NCBI GenBank assembly: GCA_965199705.1
Contig: OZ241359.1
Span: 1,860,001-1,924,000, forward strand
Source of the DNA: Azophilus sp965199705
GTDB lineage: Bacteria > Pseudomonadota > Gammaproteobacteria > Pseudomonadales > Azotimanducaceae
Length of the DNA stretch: 64,000 bases
Reading direction: 5' to 3'
Under the pieces are notes generated by a model. It worked only from the letters and a program-made list of their open reading frames with translations. It was not told the origin of the DNA and did not search any database. The position numbers and the translations under genes are program-made. Positions 35,039 through 42,620 of this stretch are shown piece after piece (the first letter of the stretch is position 1; every line of letters begins with the position of its first letter).

Positions 35039-36270
35039 ATGGCGACGCCTCAGGAAAAACTGGCGGCAGCTCTACAGACCCTGAAAGAGCACCAAGAGCA
35101 CGCAATAAAACCACCACGCTCATTCATGACACCGGCATCGTAGAAGTACGCGCTCAAATAGCCAAAGGCGACGCGTGCGAAAAACTAGATGGTTTGCAAG
35201 TATTCAAACTACCGCACGCACTCATAGGCAGTACCGAAAAGCTCTTCAAGACCTGCGCAAGTGACGTACGCGCCGCCTTAGGGCTTATTCGAGATTCCTC
35301 CGAACTTTTATCGATCCTGTTTGAAGGCAAACACAGCACTATCGCAGGCCGTCTAGCGGGCGCACTTCGTAACATCGGGAGAGACAGCATCGCTGATGAC
35401 ATTCTTGAATCGATGCGTGCTGCGGGCTATACCGTAAATGAAACCAATCCGTTTGAAGACAACCGTACGATCAGCTTGCCGGCACGCGAACAATCACCCT
35501 ATGTCAATCGAATGCATACGAACTGGCAAACAATGCGCGAGGACATCATCCATCACTTCCCGGAACCACCTGGTACTCCAAATGACATCAATGCCTACCT
35601 GAAGCAGGTCGATGAAATCTATGTAAATGACGCTTATCACTCACTTTCTATCGAAGGCTACCGTGTGAACGAGCAGCTCATCGAGCGAGTCAGAAATGGT
35701 GAATGGAATCCGGACCAGATTGAAGCGGACAAGCAAAACCGCGATGCCATGGCAGCACGTGGTTACTGGCTTGCCTTCAATGAAGTGAAGAACAGTGTTG
35801 AGAGGGTTCTTAACAATGAAAATGCCGGTGATGTCGCCGATCGAGACCACCGGGATTGGTACCGGGAACTCTTTGGTCCTGGCGTGGAGGCCGGCATTCT
35901 GGCGCCGGCTGATCTTGCCGGTTACCGGAATGATCAGGTGTACATCCGAAATTCAAGGCACGTTCCTCTACAAAAGGAAGCGATCCTGGATTGCATGCCA
36001 GCGTTCTTTGATCACCTTCGTGAAGAAGAGCACCCGGCAGTACGCACCGTTCTTGGACATTGGTTTTTTGTGTACATCCACCCCTACATGGATGGGAACG
36101 GCAGGATGGGGCGTTTTTTGATGAACGTCATGCTTGCCTCTGGTGGTTACCCCTGGACGGTGGTTCCGGTAGAGCGCAGAGCTGATTACATGCACGCATT
36201 GGAAAACGCGAGCGTACAAGGAGCGATCATTCCTTTCGCGAAGTTTCTGGGTTCTATTGTCGAGGGGTGA
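35039..36270 (+). pseudogene. Fic family protein gene, N-terminal part deleted and frameshifted
   Basis: ATG 35039 starts MATPQEKLAAALQTLKEHQ, the N-terminus of a large family of Fic proteins with an N-terminal winged-helix part. This frame stops at TAG 35141. A second frame picks up at about 35107 (KTTTLIHDTGIVEV) and runs to TGA 36270 with the rest of the protein. The piece between is short compared with relatives, so an internal deletion of roughly 100-150 codons is likely. The catalytic motif HPYMDGNGRMGRF is intact (about 36078-36116), so an N-terminally short but active AMP/phosphate transferase from TTG 35194 is possible. The inhibitory motif region could be lost. Confidence 0.75.
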
Positions 36271-36376
36271 TGAACTGTTGCGATACGACACGCCTGGTCA
36301 GGGTACGGCGCGTGTTGTTATGCAACCAACCACGTTCGGAGAATACGAGATAGAACCAGGTAGCTTTGTGCTTGGC
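36270..36376 (+). repeat. 107-bp duplicate of part of the P450 gene
   Basis: Matches 34406-34512 with one mismatch in 107 positions (offset 1864). It starts at the codons for NELLRYD of the P450 and ends in SFVLG. It joins directly to the end of fic, creating its TGA stop. It has no start or heme loop and cannot work alone. Confidence 0.9.
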
Positions 36377-36409
36377 AATCAGCCGCCCGAAGACCTTCAA
36401 TCCCATGGA

Positions 36410-36700
36410 CTACGCCGCATCCACCAGATTTTCTCGAATGATTCCAGGATGGCGGGCCGCAATCCTAAGCAAAGCGAGCGCCGGACCATCTGGCTTCCTG
36501 CGCCCTTGTTCCCAGTTCCTCAGCGTATGGACGCTGATCTCCATTGCTCGGGCAAACTCGGTTTGGCTAAGCCCAATAAAGCGGCGTAGTGCGGCAACAT
36601 CCTTGCCAAATGAAATGTTCCCTCGGGCAAGCCTTGCTCTCACGCCGGCCGGAATGGCTCGTGCCATTTGTTCTTCAGTGATTTCGGGTATTTCACTCAT
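36410..36700 (-). CDS. XRE-type antitoxin (COG2944-like), orphaned
   Basis: 96 residues. The HTH reads LSQTEFARAMEISVHTLRNWE with GRRKPDGPALALLRI after it, as in antitoxins that pair with BrnT- or HigB-like toxins. Its ATG overlaps the stop of a truncated toxin frame by 4 bases (ATGA), so it was the second gene of a toxin-antitoxin pair. Only the last 23 toxin residues survive. Confidence 0.8.
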   Translation of the reverse strand: MSEIPEITEEQMARAIPAGVRARLARGNISFGKDVAALRRFIGLSQTEFARAMEISVHTLRNWEQGRRKPDGPALALLRIAARHPGIIRENLVDAA

Positions 36701-36765
36701 ATCTGATCTTCCAGGTAGTCCGCGTACAACTTCTGTTCTCGTTTCGTTGCCATTCTCGCACCGAT
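36697..36765 (-). pseudogene. C-terminal remnant of a BrnT-like toxin
   Basis: The last residues read IGARMATKREQKLYADYLED plus QI, which resembles the end of BrnT-type toxins (I-x-A-R-x-A-T-x-x-E). Upstream of about 36766 the frame runs into antisense of a duplicated fic fragment, so the toxin body is gone. Confidence 0.6.
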
Positions 36766-36937
36766 GAACGGCAGGATGGGGCGTTTTTGATGAACGTCAT
36801 GCTTGCCTCTGGTGGTTACCCCTGGACGGTGGTTCCGGTAGAGCGCAGAGCTGATTACATGCACGCATTGGAAAACGCGAGCGTACAAGGAGCGATCATT
36901 CCTTTCGCGAAGTTTCCAGGTTCTATTGTCGAGGGGT
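36766..36937 (+). repeat. 172-bp duplicate of the fic 3' end
   Basis: Matches 36096-36268 except for one fewer T in a T-run (frameshift), and CC/AA-type changes near GTTTCCAGG. It starts inside the Fic motif (GNGRMGRF) and ends at VEG plus stop TAG. It is non-functional. Confidence 0.88.
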
Positions 36938-37077
36938 AGCGAAGAGGCAAATTTCTCCGCGACACCCAATGACTGCTCTTGCCTGTTCTGACCGCCACAG
37001 GACACAAAGAGCACTCAAGGAACCCCCCGCCCAATCAGGGACAGGGGGCGAGGTGAACCTGTGGTTCGTTTGTGGTT

Positions 37078-37881
37078 TTAAGATGCAGTGCTTTCCAGAG
37101 ACATGCCCGTGTAGCCCCCATCCACAACCAAGTTCTGACCCGTAACCCACCGTGCGTTTGAACTGGCGAGAAAGAACATCGCTTCCGCAATGTCTGCCGG
37201 TTCACCGGCTCGCTGAATAGGTTGAGCAGCGGCCATCATCGGTTTTACCTGCTCAATTATGCTGGCATCTTCAGCCGGTGCGCCCTCGGGGAACATAGTG
37301 TCCACCAACAACTGTGTTGGAACGCCGCCCGGGCTGACACAATTTATGCGAATGCCGTCGATTGCAAGCTGAGACGAAACGCTTCTTGTCCAATGAATCA
37401 CTGCCGCCTTTAGGGCGCTGTACACAAATCCATCCTTGCTCGACGAGACGACGCCGCGGACACTGGCCGTATTCAGGATCACGCCCCCGCCCTGAGCGCG
37501 CATGATGGGTACCACCTGTCGCGTCGCGGTCATTGCAGACAGCATCAAGACCTTGAACACCAGCACTGCCTTCTCTTCGGCCAGGTCCTCCAAAGTGCTG
37601 GCATCCGCAATACCAGCGTTGTTGACAAGGCAGTCAATGCGCCCCGTAGTTTCATGCGCCCTTGAGATGCAATCCGAGATTTGCTGCGGATCCGCAACAT
37701 CAGTCTTGACAAACCGCGCGACCTCTCTACCCAATGACTCAGCAAGTTTGGCGCCTTTATCTTCGTCCACATCGGCGATGAAGACGCTGGCGCCTGCTCT
37801 AGCGAACCTCTCAACAATGCCTCGCCCGATGCCATTAGCCCCGCCGGTAATTATGACGGTCTTTCCCGCAAACTCAGTCAC
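37078..37881 (-). CDS. SDR family NAD(P)-dependent oxidoreductase
   Basis: 267 residues. The dinucleotide loop is VIITGGANGIGRGIVERF at residues 9-26. LVNNAGIAD is the structural motif, and the Ser-Tyr-Lys set is seen in NTASVRG and FVYSALKAA. The C-terminus has ARWVTGQNLVVDGGYTG, the classical SDR end. It starts with GTG and is last in the seven-gene catabolic operon, 19 bases after the alpha/beta hydrolase. Confidence 0.92.
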   Translation of the reverse strand: MTEFAGKTVIITGGANGIGRGIVERFARAGASVFIADVDEDKGAKLAESLGREVARFVKTDVADPQQISDCISRAHETTGRIDCLVNNAGIADASTLEDLAEEKAVLVFKVLMLSAMTATRQVVPIMRAQGGGVILNTASVRGVVSSSKDGFVYSALKAAVIHWTRSVSSQLAIDGIRINCVSPGGVPTQLLVDTMFPEGAPAEDASIIEQVKPMMAAAQPIQRAGEPADIAEAMFFLASSNARWVTGQNLVVDGGYTGMSLESTAS

Positions 37882-37900
37882 GCTTGTTTGTTGCCCACCG

Positions 37901-38734
37901 TCAGCTCAAAACCTGTGCTTCGGCGCTCTGCATGAACGCTCGAAGCCTGGGCGCCAAATCTTGTGCCGCGAGTTCCGAGTAAAACACGCCGTGGTCCGGC
38001 GCAATGTACGATGCGAAATGTGGATTGCGTTCCACCTCACGGATGTGCCATGGCATCACCCCGTCATGTTCGGCAATGACAAAGAAAATAGGGCGTGTTA
38101 CTCGCTTTAACTTCTCGGGAATGTTGTCTCGAAACACAGCCCTGTATCCCCATGCCCAGTTTTCACCGGCTTTGAGCATTGCGATCAGTTCCCGATGCAC
38201 AAGCTCAGGCGGCAGTTGAATGTGCGGTGCCAGTTCGAGCCCGTTCGCGACCCGATTCCATGCGCGTAGAATATGGTCGCCGAGCGGGTCACAGGGATTG
38301 GGATACGCATAGGTGCGCTCCATCTCTTCGCCCTCTCCAGGGTCAGAGGCCGCAACACCGTTCAATGTGGCGGACAGGGTTCGGCCGGGGGCTGCACATG
38401 CAAGCTCCAGTGCGATCGACGCTCCCGTATGGTGGCCGAAGGTGTGAAACCTATCTACACCCAAGGCATCAAGCGCTTCCAGAACAACTTTGCCAATGTA
38501 CTCGATGGACGGTTCCGCACTGGGTTTATAACTTTCACCATAGCACGGCGTGTCGATGGCAATGGTAGGGACGTCACCTGCCAGCGCCGTCATCAAGCTT
38601 TCATAAGACTCAGAGGATGACGCGGTCATGTGAAAGAGTATGAGAAACGGGCCCGCGCCGTCACTCTGCATTCGGTAATGGACCTGCCCATCCGAAACGT
38701 CCACGTAGCCTTTCTTTACATTCACTTCCGCCAT
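37901..38734 (-). CDS. Alpha/beta-fold hydrolase with GHHTG at the nucleophile elbow
   Basis: 277 residues. The oxyanion region is ILFHMTASSSESYESLM, the elbow FGHHTGASIALELA at about 95-108, the acid probably in VIAEHDGVMPWH and the His in APDHGVFYSE. The elbow reads G-H-H-T-G, so the usual nucleophilic Ser, Cys or Asp is replaced by His. The protein may be a non-hydrolytic member, such as a lyase or cofactor-free oxygenase, or use another residue. ATG 38734 lies 4 bases after the ferredoxin-P450 stop, with GGGGG upstream; ATG 38749 would overlap that gene. Confidence 0.85.
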   Translation of the reverse strand: MAEVNVKKGYVDVSDGQVHYRMQSDGAGPFLILFHMTASSSESYESLMTALAGDVPTIAIDTPCYGESYKPSAEPSIEYIGKVVLEALDALGVDRFHTFGHHTGASIALELACAAPGRTLSATLNGVAASDPGEGEEMERTYAYPNPCDPLGDHILRAWNRVANGLELAPHIQLPPELVHRELIAMLKAGENWAWGYRAVFRDNIPEKLKRVTRPIFFVIAEHDGVMPWHIREVERNPHFASYIAPDHGVFYSELAAQDLAPRLRAFMQSAEAQVLS

Positions 38735-38738
38735 TGGC

Positions 38739-40310
38739 CTAACCCCCAACCGAGACCGAGGGCCTCTCTAACCTGACCTGTGCGCTTTTCATTAACTTGA
38801 TGAGTACGGTGGCTTCCATTTTCGGTTCCGTTACCAGTTCCACGCGCTCCACCTGCCGCAGGAATTCTTCAAGGAACACTCTGAGTTCAAGCCTGGCCAG
38901 CCGAAAACCAAGACAGAGGTGCTGGCCAACACCGAAGGTCAAGTGAGGATTGGGGCGCCTGCTGATGTCGAAGGTGAGCGGTTGATCAAACACTTCTTCA
39001 TCGAAGTTCGCTGAAGCATAGAGCAACACCAGTTTGTCTCCCTCCTTGATCGCCTGCCCTCCAAACTCATGGTCCTTGGTCGCTGTGCGCATGGCGTTGT
39101 TTACGGGCAGGTAGTAGCGGAGGAACTCGTTGATCGCGACATTCAGATCAACTCCCGGCGCACGAAACTGTTCCATCAATTCAGGGTTCTGGCCAAACTG
39201 GGCCACGATGTGCGCCAGCGTTGAGCGGGTTGTCTCAAGCGCCGCGACCGCAAGCTGCATGAACATACTTGCGAATTCTTCTTGCGTTTGCTCTCTGCCG
39301 CCAATGCTCAGCATCGCAGATATGAGATCGGCGCCTTCCTTACCTCGCCGTAGTTCAGCGTAGCTCAGTGCAAATCCTGCCAGTTGACTCACGGCCTCGG
39401 CCAAGGCTTCCGGGGTTTCTTCACTGGCCTTCACCATTCCATCTGCAAGACGAAGCAGCTTGGCGCGATCGGCTTTTGGTAGCTCCATGATCTTGCCGAT
39501 GACGTTCAGCGGCAAATGCGCGGCCACGTCGTAGACGAATTCCACGCCCTCCGATTGAAAAGCCGATTCAACCAACAACTTGCACTCGTCTCTTAGCCAA
39601 TCTTCCAGGCTTCTCAGTGAATCGCCGGCGAAGAAGCTGGAGACAGCTCGGCGCATTTCGTTGTGCCGGGGCGGGTCAGTCGTGAGCATTGCACCAAGTG
39701 TTGGATCATCACTGCCGGTGAAAAAAGCACCTTGCGCCGATGAATAGGTGGCTGGATCCGAGCAAATCGCAACGATGTCCTGGTATCGGGAAATGACCCA
39801 ATACCCTTCATGTTCCCCCAATGCGCGCCAGTAAACGGGATTGTGTTTGCGTAGAGCGGCAAAGATCTCATGGCGCGCTGGATCCAAATACAGCTGCGGA
39901 TCCTCCAAGGAAAAAATGTCGTGATCCGAGCTACTTGCAGCCTCGCTCTCGGCCTTTTCGACGACTTGCGATACTTGAGAGGTTGGGCGCGATGGCGCCT
40001 CGCCACCCACATGAACGATCATGCCATCAAGTTGTTCCGTCACTTCAATCTGACAGCCAAGGCGGCTTGTTGGCAGCGCTCCTTCGGCAAACTCCAGCAT
40101 GTTTGCTTCCAGCGCTTCCGGCTCGCCTAGCTGCCTCATCCAGTGCTCATCAAGAATGACATGGCAGGTCGCGCAACTACAACTCCCGCCACACTCGGCC
40201 AGAATCCCGTCCACGCCTTCTGAATAGGCAGCCTGCATGAGCGACTGTCCGGTTTCAGCCTGGACGTCGACCTTCTCACCGCTATGGGTGACGAAAGTTA
40301 CCTTGACCAT
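38739..40310 (-). CDS. Ferredoxin-cytochrome P450 fusion (N-terminal 2Fe-2S domain)
   Basis: 523 residues. Residues 1-105 form an adrenodoxin-type ferredoxin with cluster ligands C40, C46, C49 and C86 (C-x5-C-x2-C-x36-C). A Ser/Glu/Pro-rich linker (about 106-130) joins it to a P450: PLTFDI and NPHLTFGVGQHLCLGFRLAR with heme Cys at 466, ExxR in NEFLRYY, and an I-helix AVAALETTRST that lacks the usual Gly. Most natural ferredoxin fusions put the ferredoxin at the C-terminus. The order here gives a built-in electron donor and needs only a reductase, which is not in the window. It sits mid-operon between the PPOX-type gene and the hydrolase. Confidence 0.92.
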   Translation of the reverse strand: MVKVTFVTHSGEKVDVQAETGQSLMQAAYSEGVDGILAECGGSCSCATCHVILDEHWMRQLGEPEALEANMLEFAEGALPTSRLGCQIEVTEQLDGMIVHVGGEAPSRPTSQVSQVVEKAESEAASSSDHDIFSLEDPQLYLDPARHEIFAALRKHNPVYWRALGEHEGYWVISRYQDIVAICSDPATYSSAQGAFFTGSDDPTLGAMLTTDPPRHNEMRRAVSSFFAGDSLRSLEDWLRDECKLLVESAFQSEGVEFVYDVAAHLPLNVIGKIMELPKADRAKLLRLADGMVKASEETPEALAEAVSQLAGFALSYAELRRGKEGADLISAMLSIGGREQTQEEFASMFMQLAVAALETTRSTLAHIVAQFGQNPELMEQFRAPGVDLNVAINEFLRYYLPVNNAMRTATKDHEFGGQAIKEGDKLVLLYASANFDEEVFDQPLTFDISRRPNPHLTFGVGQHLCLGFRLARLELRVFLEEFLRQVERVELVTEPKMEATVLIKLMKSAQVRLERPSVSVGG

Positions 40311-40327
40311 GCTGTTTTTCCGGCTCG

Positions 40328-40834
40328 CTAGTGGTTCGCGAGTTTGGTGCCGTCTGCGTAGTAGCGCTGATGCCAGATACCGGTGGGGTCTTCATCGCCA
40401 ATCGGCGTTCGCCAGGACTTGATCCGACATTTGGCAAGGGTGACTTTGTATAAGCCTCTCTGCTGATCATCTGTGCTGGTTACATAGGCTTCAGCTTCCT
40501 CGTCGGACGTGTAACGCTTCATCATGGTGAGAAAAAGATCCCGCCACTCATCGTCCTCTCCCAGATCATGGACGAGTTCCGCCTCACCCTCAATAATCAT
40601 TTTGCGCATGGGTAGTGGGAGTTCGTCGATGCACAAGGCGACCCTCGGGTCTTTTCGGAGGCATCCGAACCATTCGGATTTTGCACGTGGGGTAAAGTAG
40701 ATTTCACCGTCCTGGTGCAGGAAAGAGATAGGTACTACGATCGGGCTCCCATCTTCGCGCGTGCACCCTAATCTCAACCCGATTTTACGTTCATTCAAAA
40801 AAGCAACTTGTTCTTCGTGGCTGAGTTTTGGCAC
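40328..40834 (-). CDS. Pyridoxamine 5'-phosphate oxidase family protein
   Basis: 168 residues. The split-barrel flavin fold is seen in LRLGCTREDGSPIVVPISFLHQDGEIYF (two strands) followed by KSEWFGCLRKDPRVALCID. FMN or F420 binding is likely. It could act as a flavin reductase or reductive enzyme for the P450 or the pathway; that is inference from position. GTG 40834 is chosen because AAGGAG lies 7 bases upstream; the longer frame lacks a site. A 34-base gap separates it from the amidohydrolase. Confidence 0.83.
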   Translation of the reverse strand: MPKLSHEEQVAFLNERKIGLRLGCTREDGSPIVVPISFLHQDGEIYFTPRAKSEWFGCLRKDPRVALCIDELPLPMRKMIIEGEAELVHDLGEDDEWRDLFLTMMKRYTSDEEAEAYVTSTDDQQRGLYKVTLAKCRIKSWRTPIGDEDPTGIWHQRYYADGTKLANH

Positions 40835-40868
40835 GTGTTGTCTCCTTGTCTGATGTGTTTTGTGTTCG

Positions 40869-42590
40869 CTAGTTTGCGCCGCAGCCAACGACTTCGCCGG
40901 GCAGCCTACCTGTGGGTTCCATGCCTGGTTTCAAGATTTGCTTGCCGTTCACGACAACCGCGTCAACACCTTGGGCGTAAACAACCCGGCGCCAGTCTCC
41001 ATTCGGCAACACGCTGTCGACGTCGTATTTGTCCCGTTGGTAGCCGAGTTCGTCGTAATCGTATACAAACAGATCAGCCGCGTATCCTTCTAGCAGCAAA
41101 CCTCGGTTGTGCAATCCCAAAGTACGTGCGGGCAGAAAACTCAGCTTGGCATGCAAGTCCTCCAAGCTCATCTCATCGGTTTCCCGCGTCATCCACATGA
41201 TTTGATCTGTGGAGTAGTGGCCGCCGTTCCAGAACTTCGGGTGCGCCCCCCCATCTGAGTTGCCGGGGAGGATTCTCTGATGCCGGATTACTTCCCCAAC
41301 TTCTTGTGCATCTCGACTCAGGGCTTGTCCCGCCAGGACGAAATCCGCTTGAAGGTCTGTCGCAATGAGGATGTCGAGAAACAGATCCACTACTGGTTTA
41401 CCCAAATCAGAAGCAATGCGCTCCAGGCTCTGACCTTCGTATTTCGCGTAGGTTTCAGCCCCCCGTGCGTTCGACAGCAAATAGGTCTCGAGCGCACCAC
41501 CAGCACCCATCAACTCTCTGGGCGTGTATTCATCTTTGAGCCGCTGTTGCCATTCCGGGTCGTTCACCTTGGCGATCTTGTCATTCAGGTCACCACAGGT
41601 ACTGAACTCGCGAAAAGCGGGCATCACGTCCCATACGTTGAATTCATAGGCTTTGATTTCATTCCAGCCTCGAAGTGTCAGCGAACTCGCATAGATCGGA
41701 AGTCCTTTCTCGTCCATTTCGTCTAACCACGTCAGGAGCGACTTATGGTAGTCAGGAAGCGCATCTAGAACGATCACGATGTTGTGGATCACCGGCCGCC
41801 CACAACGTCGAGCCAATTCTTCGACAATCTGTCGGTTGTCAGCATTGGGCGAGGAAACATTGGCCTGGATGACACCTTCACCGCGATCTCGCAACACCTC
41901 TGACAGCTCATAAACCATATTGATGTCCATGATGTCGGTCGGCATGGGCGTACCATCGTAGTCACAGTGGCTGTTGTGCTCACCGTGAAAGGAAAATGCA
42001 AAACCAATCGCACCATGATCCATGGCTTCGTTCAGCAGATCCTTCATTTGCTGCATTTCTTCGGGTGTCGCCGTGCGCGACTTGGCCGCCTCTATGCCCA
42101 TCACGTAAATCAGTAGAGGGTTGAGCGGCACGTACATGGCCAGGTTGATGCCGATGGGCATTTGCTTGAGGTGCGCCATCCACTGTGGAAAGGTCTCCCA
42201 GTCCCAGGACATGGCTGTCCGCTGCGCATCGATGGGCACCTGTTCGGTGTTCGCCATCATCAGCATGTAACGCTCTTGATGGTCCGGCTTGCAGGGCGCA
42301 AAGCCAAAACCGCAATTGCCGCCGACGACGGTGGTCACGCCATGCCAACTGGAACTGGTGCAGTATGGGTCCCAGTGCAGTTGCGCGTCATAATGCGTGT
42401 GGGAATCGATGACGCCCGGAGCCACGATCTTACCCTGTGCATCGATTGTTTCTGCAGCTTGATCTACCGGGATGTTGGTGCTGATCTGTTTGATGACACC
42501 ATCCGAGATGCCAATATCGCCTGTGTATCGCGGGGACCGCGTACCATCCACGATGGTGCCGTTCTTGATCACCATGTCATATTTGCTCAT
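40869..42590 (-). CDS. Amidohydrolase, N-acyl-D-amino-acid deacylase family
   Basis: 573 residues, normal for COG3653. DMVIKNGTIVDGTRSPRYTGD starts the beta-sandwich (split over strands). IVAPGVIDSHTHYDAQLHWDP gives the HxH metal ligands (H at about 66 and 68). GNSDGGAHPKFWNGG supplies the catalytic Asp region near the C-terminus, and AADLFVYDYDELG closes the sandwich. Members hydrolyse N-acyl-D-amino acids and various cyclic amides. In the operon it follows hyuA-hyuB and precedes the PPOX-type gene, so ring opening and deacylation of an amide substrate is the likely shared job. Confidence 0.9.
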   Translation of the reverse strand: MSKYDMVIKNGTIVDGTRSPRYTGDIGISDGVIKQISTNIPVDQAAETIDAQGKIVAPGVIDSHTHYDAQLHWDPYCTSSSWHGVTTVVGGNCGFGFAPCKPDHQERYMLMMANTEQVPIDAQRTAMSWDWETFPQWMAHLKQMPIGINLAMYVPLNPLLIYVMGIEAAKSRTATPEEMQQMKDLLNEAMDHGAIGFAFSFHGEHNSHCDYDGTPMPTDIMDINMVYELSEVLRDRGEGVIQANVSSPNADNRQIVEELARRCGRPVIHNIVIVLDALPDYHKSLLTWLDEMDEKGLPIYASSLTLRGWNEIKAYEFNVWDVMPAFREFSTCGDLNDKIAKVNDPEWQQRLKDEYTPRELMGAGGALETYLLSNARGAETYAKYEGQSLERIASDLGKPVVDLFLDILIATDLQADFVLAGQALSRDAQEVGEVIRHQRILPGNSDGGAHPKFWNGGHYSTDQIMWMTRETDEMSLEDLHAKLSFLPARTLGLHNRGLLLEGYAADLFVYDYDELGYQRDKYDVDSVLPNGDWRRVVYAQGVDAVVVNGKQILKPGMEPTGRLPGEVVGCGAN

Positions 42591-42620
42591 ATTTAATGCC
42601 TCGAAGTGTTTGAATTGATT

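Noticed and set aside
35142..35193. Intact full-length fic gene by programmed frameshift
   Set aside because: No slippery heptamer or following structure was seen, and the N-terminal domain is too short even after joining the frames.
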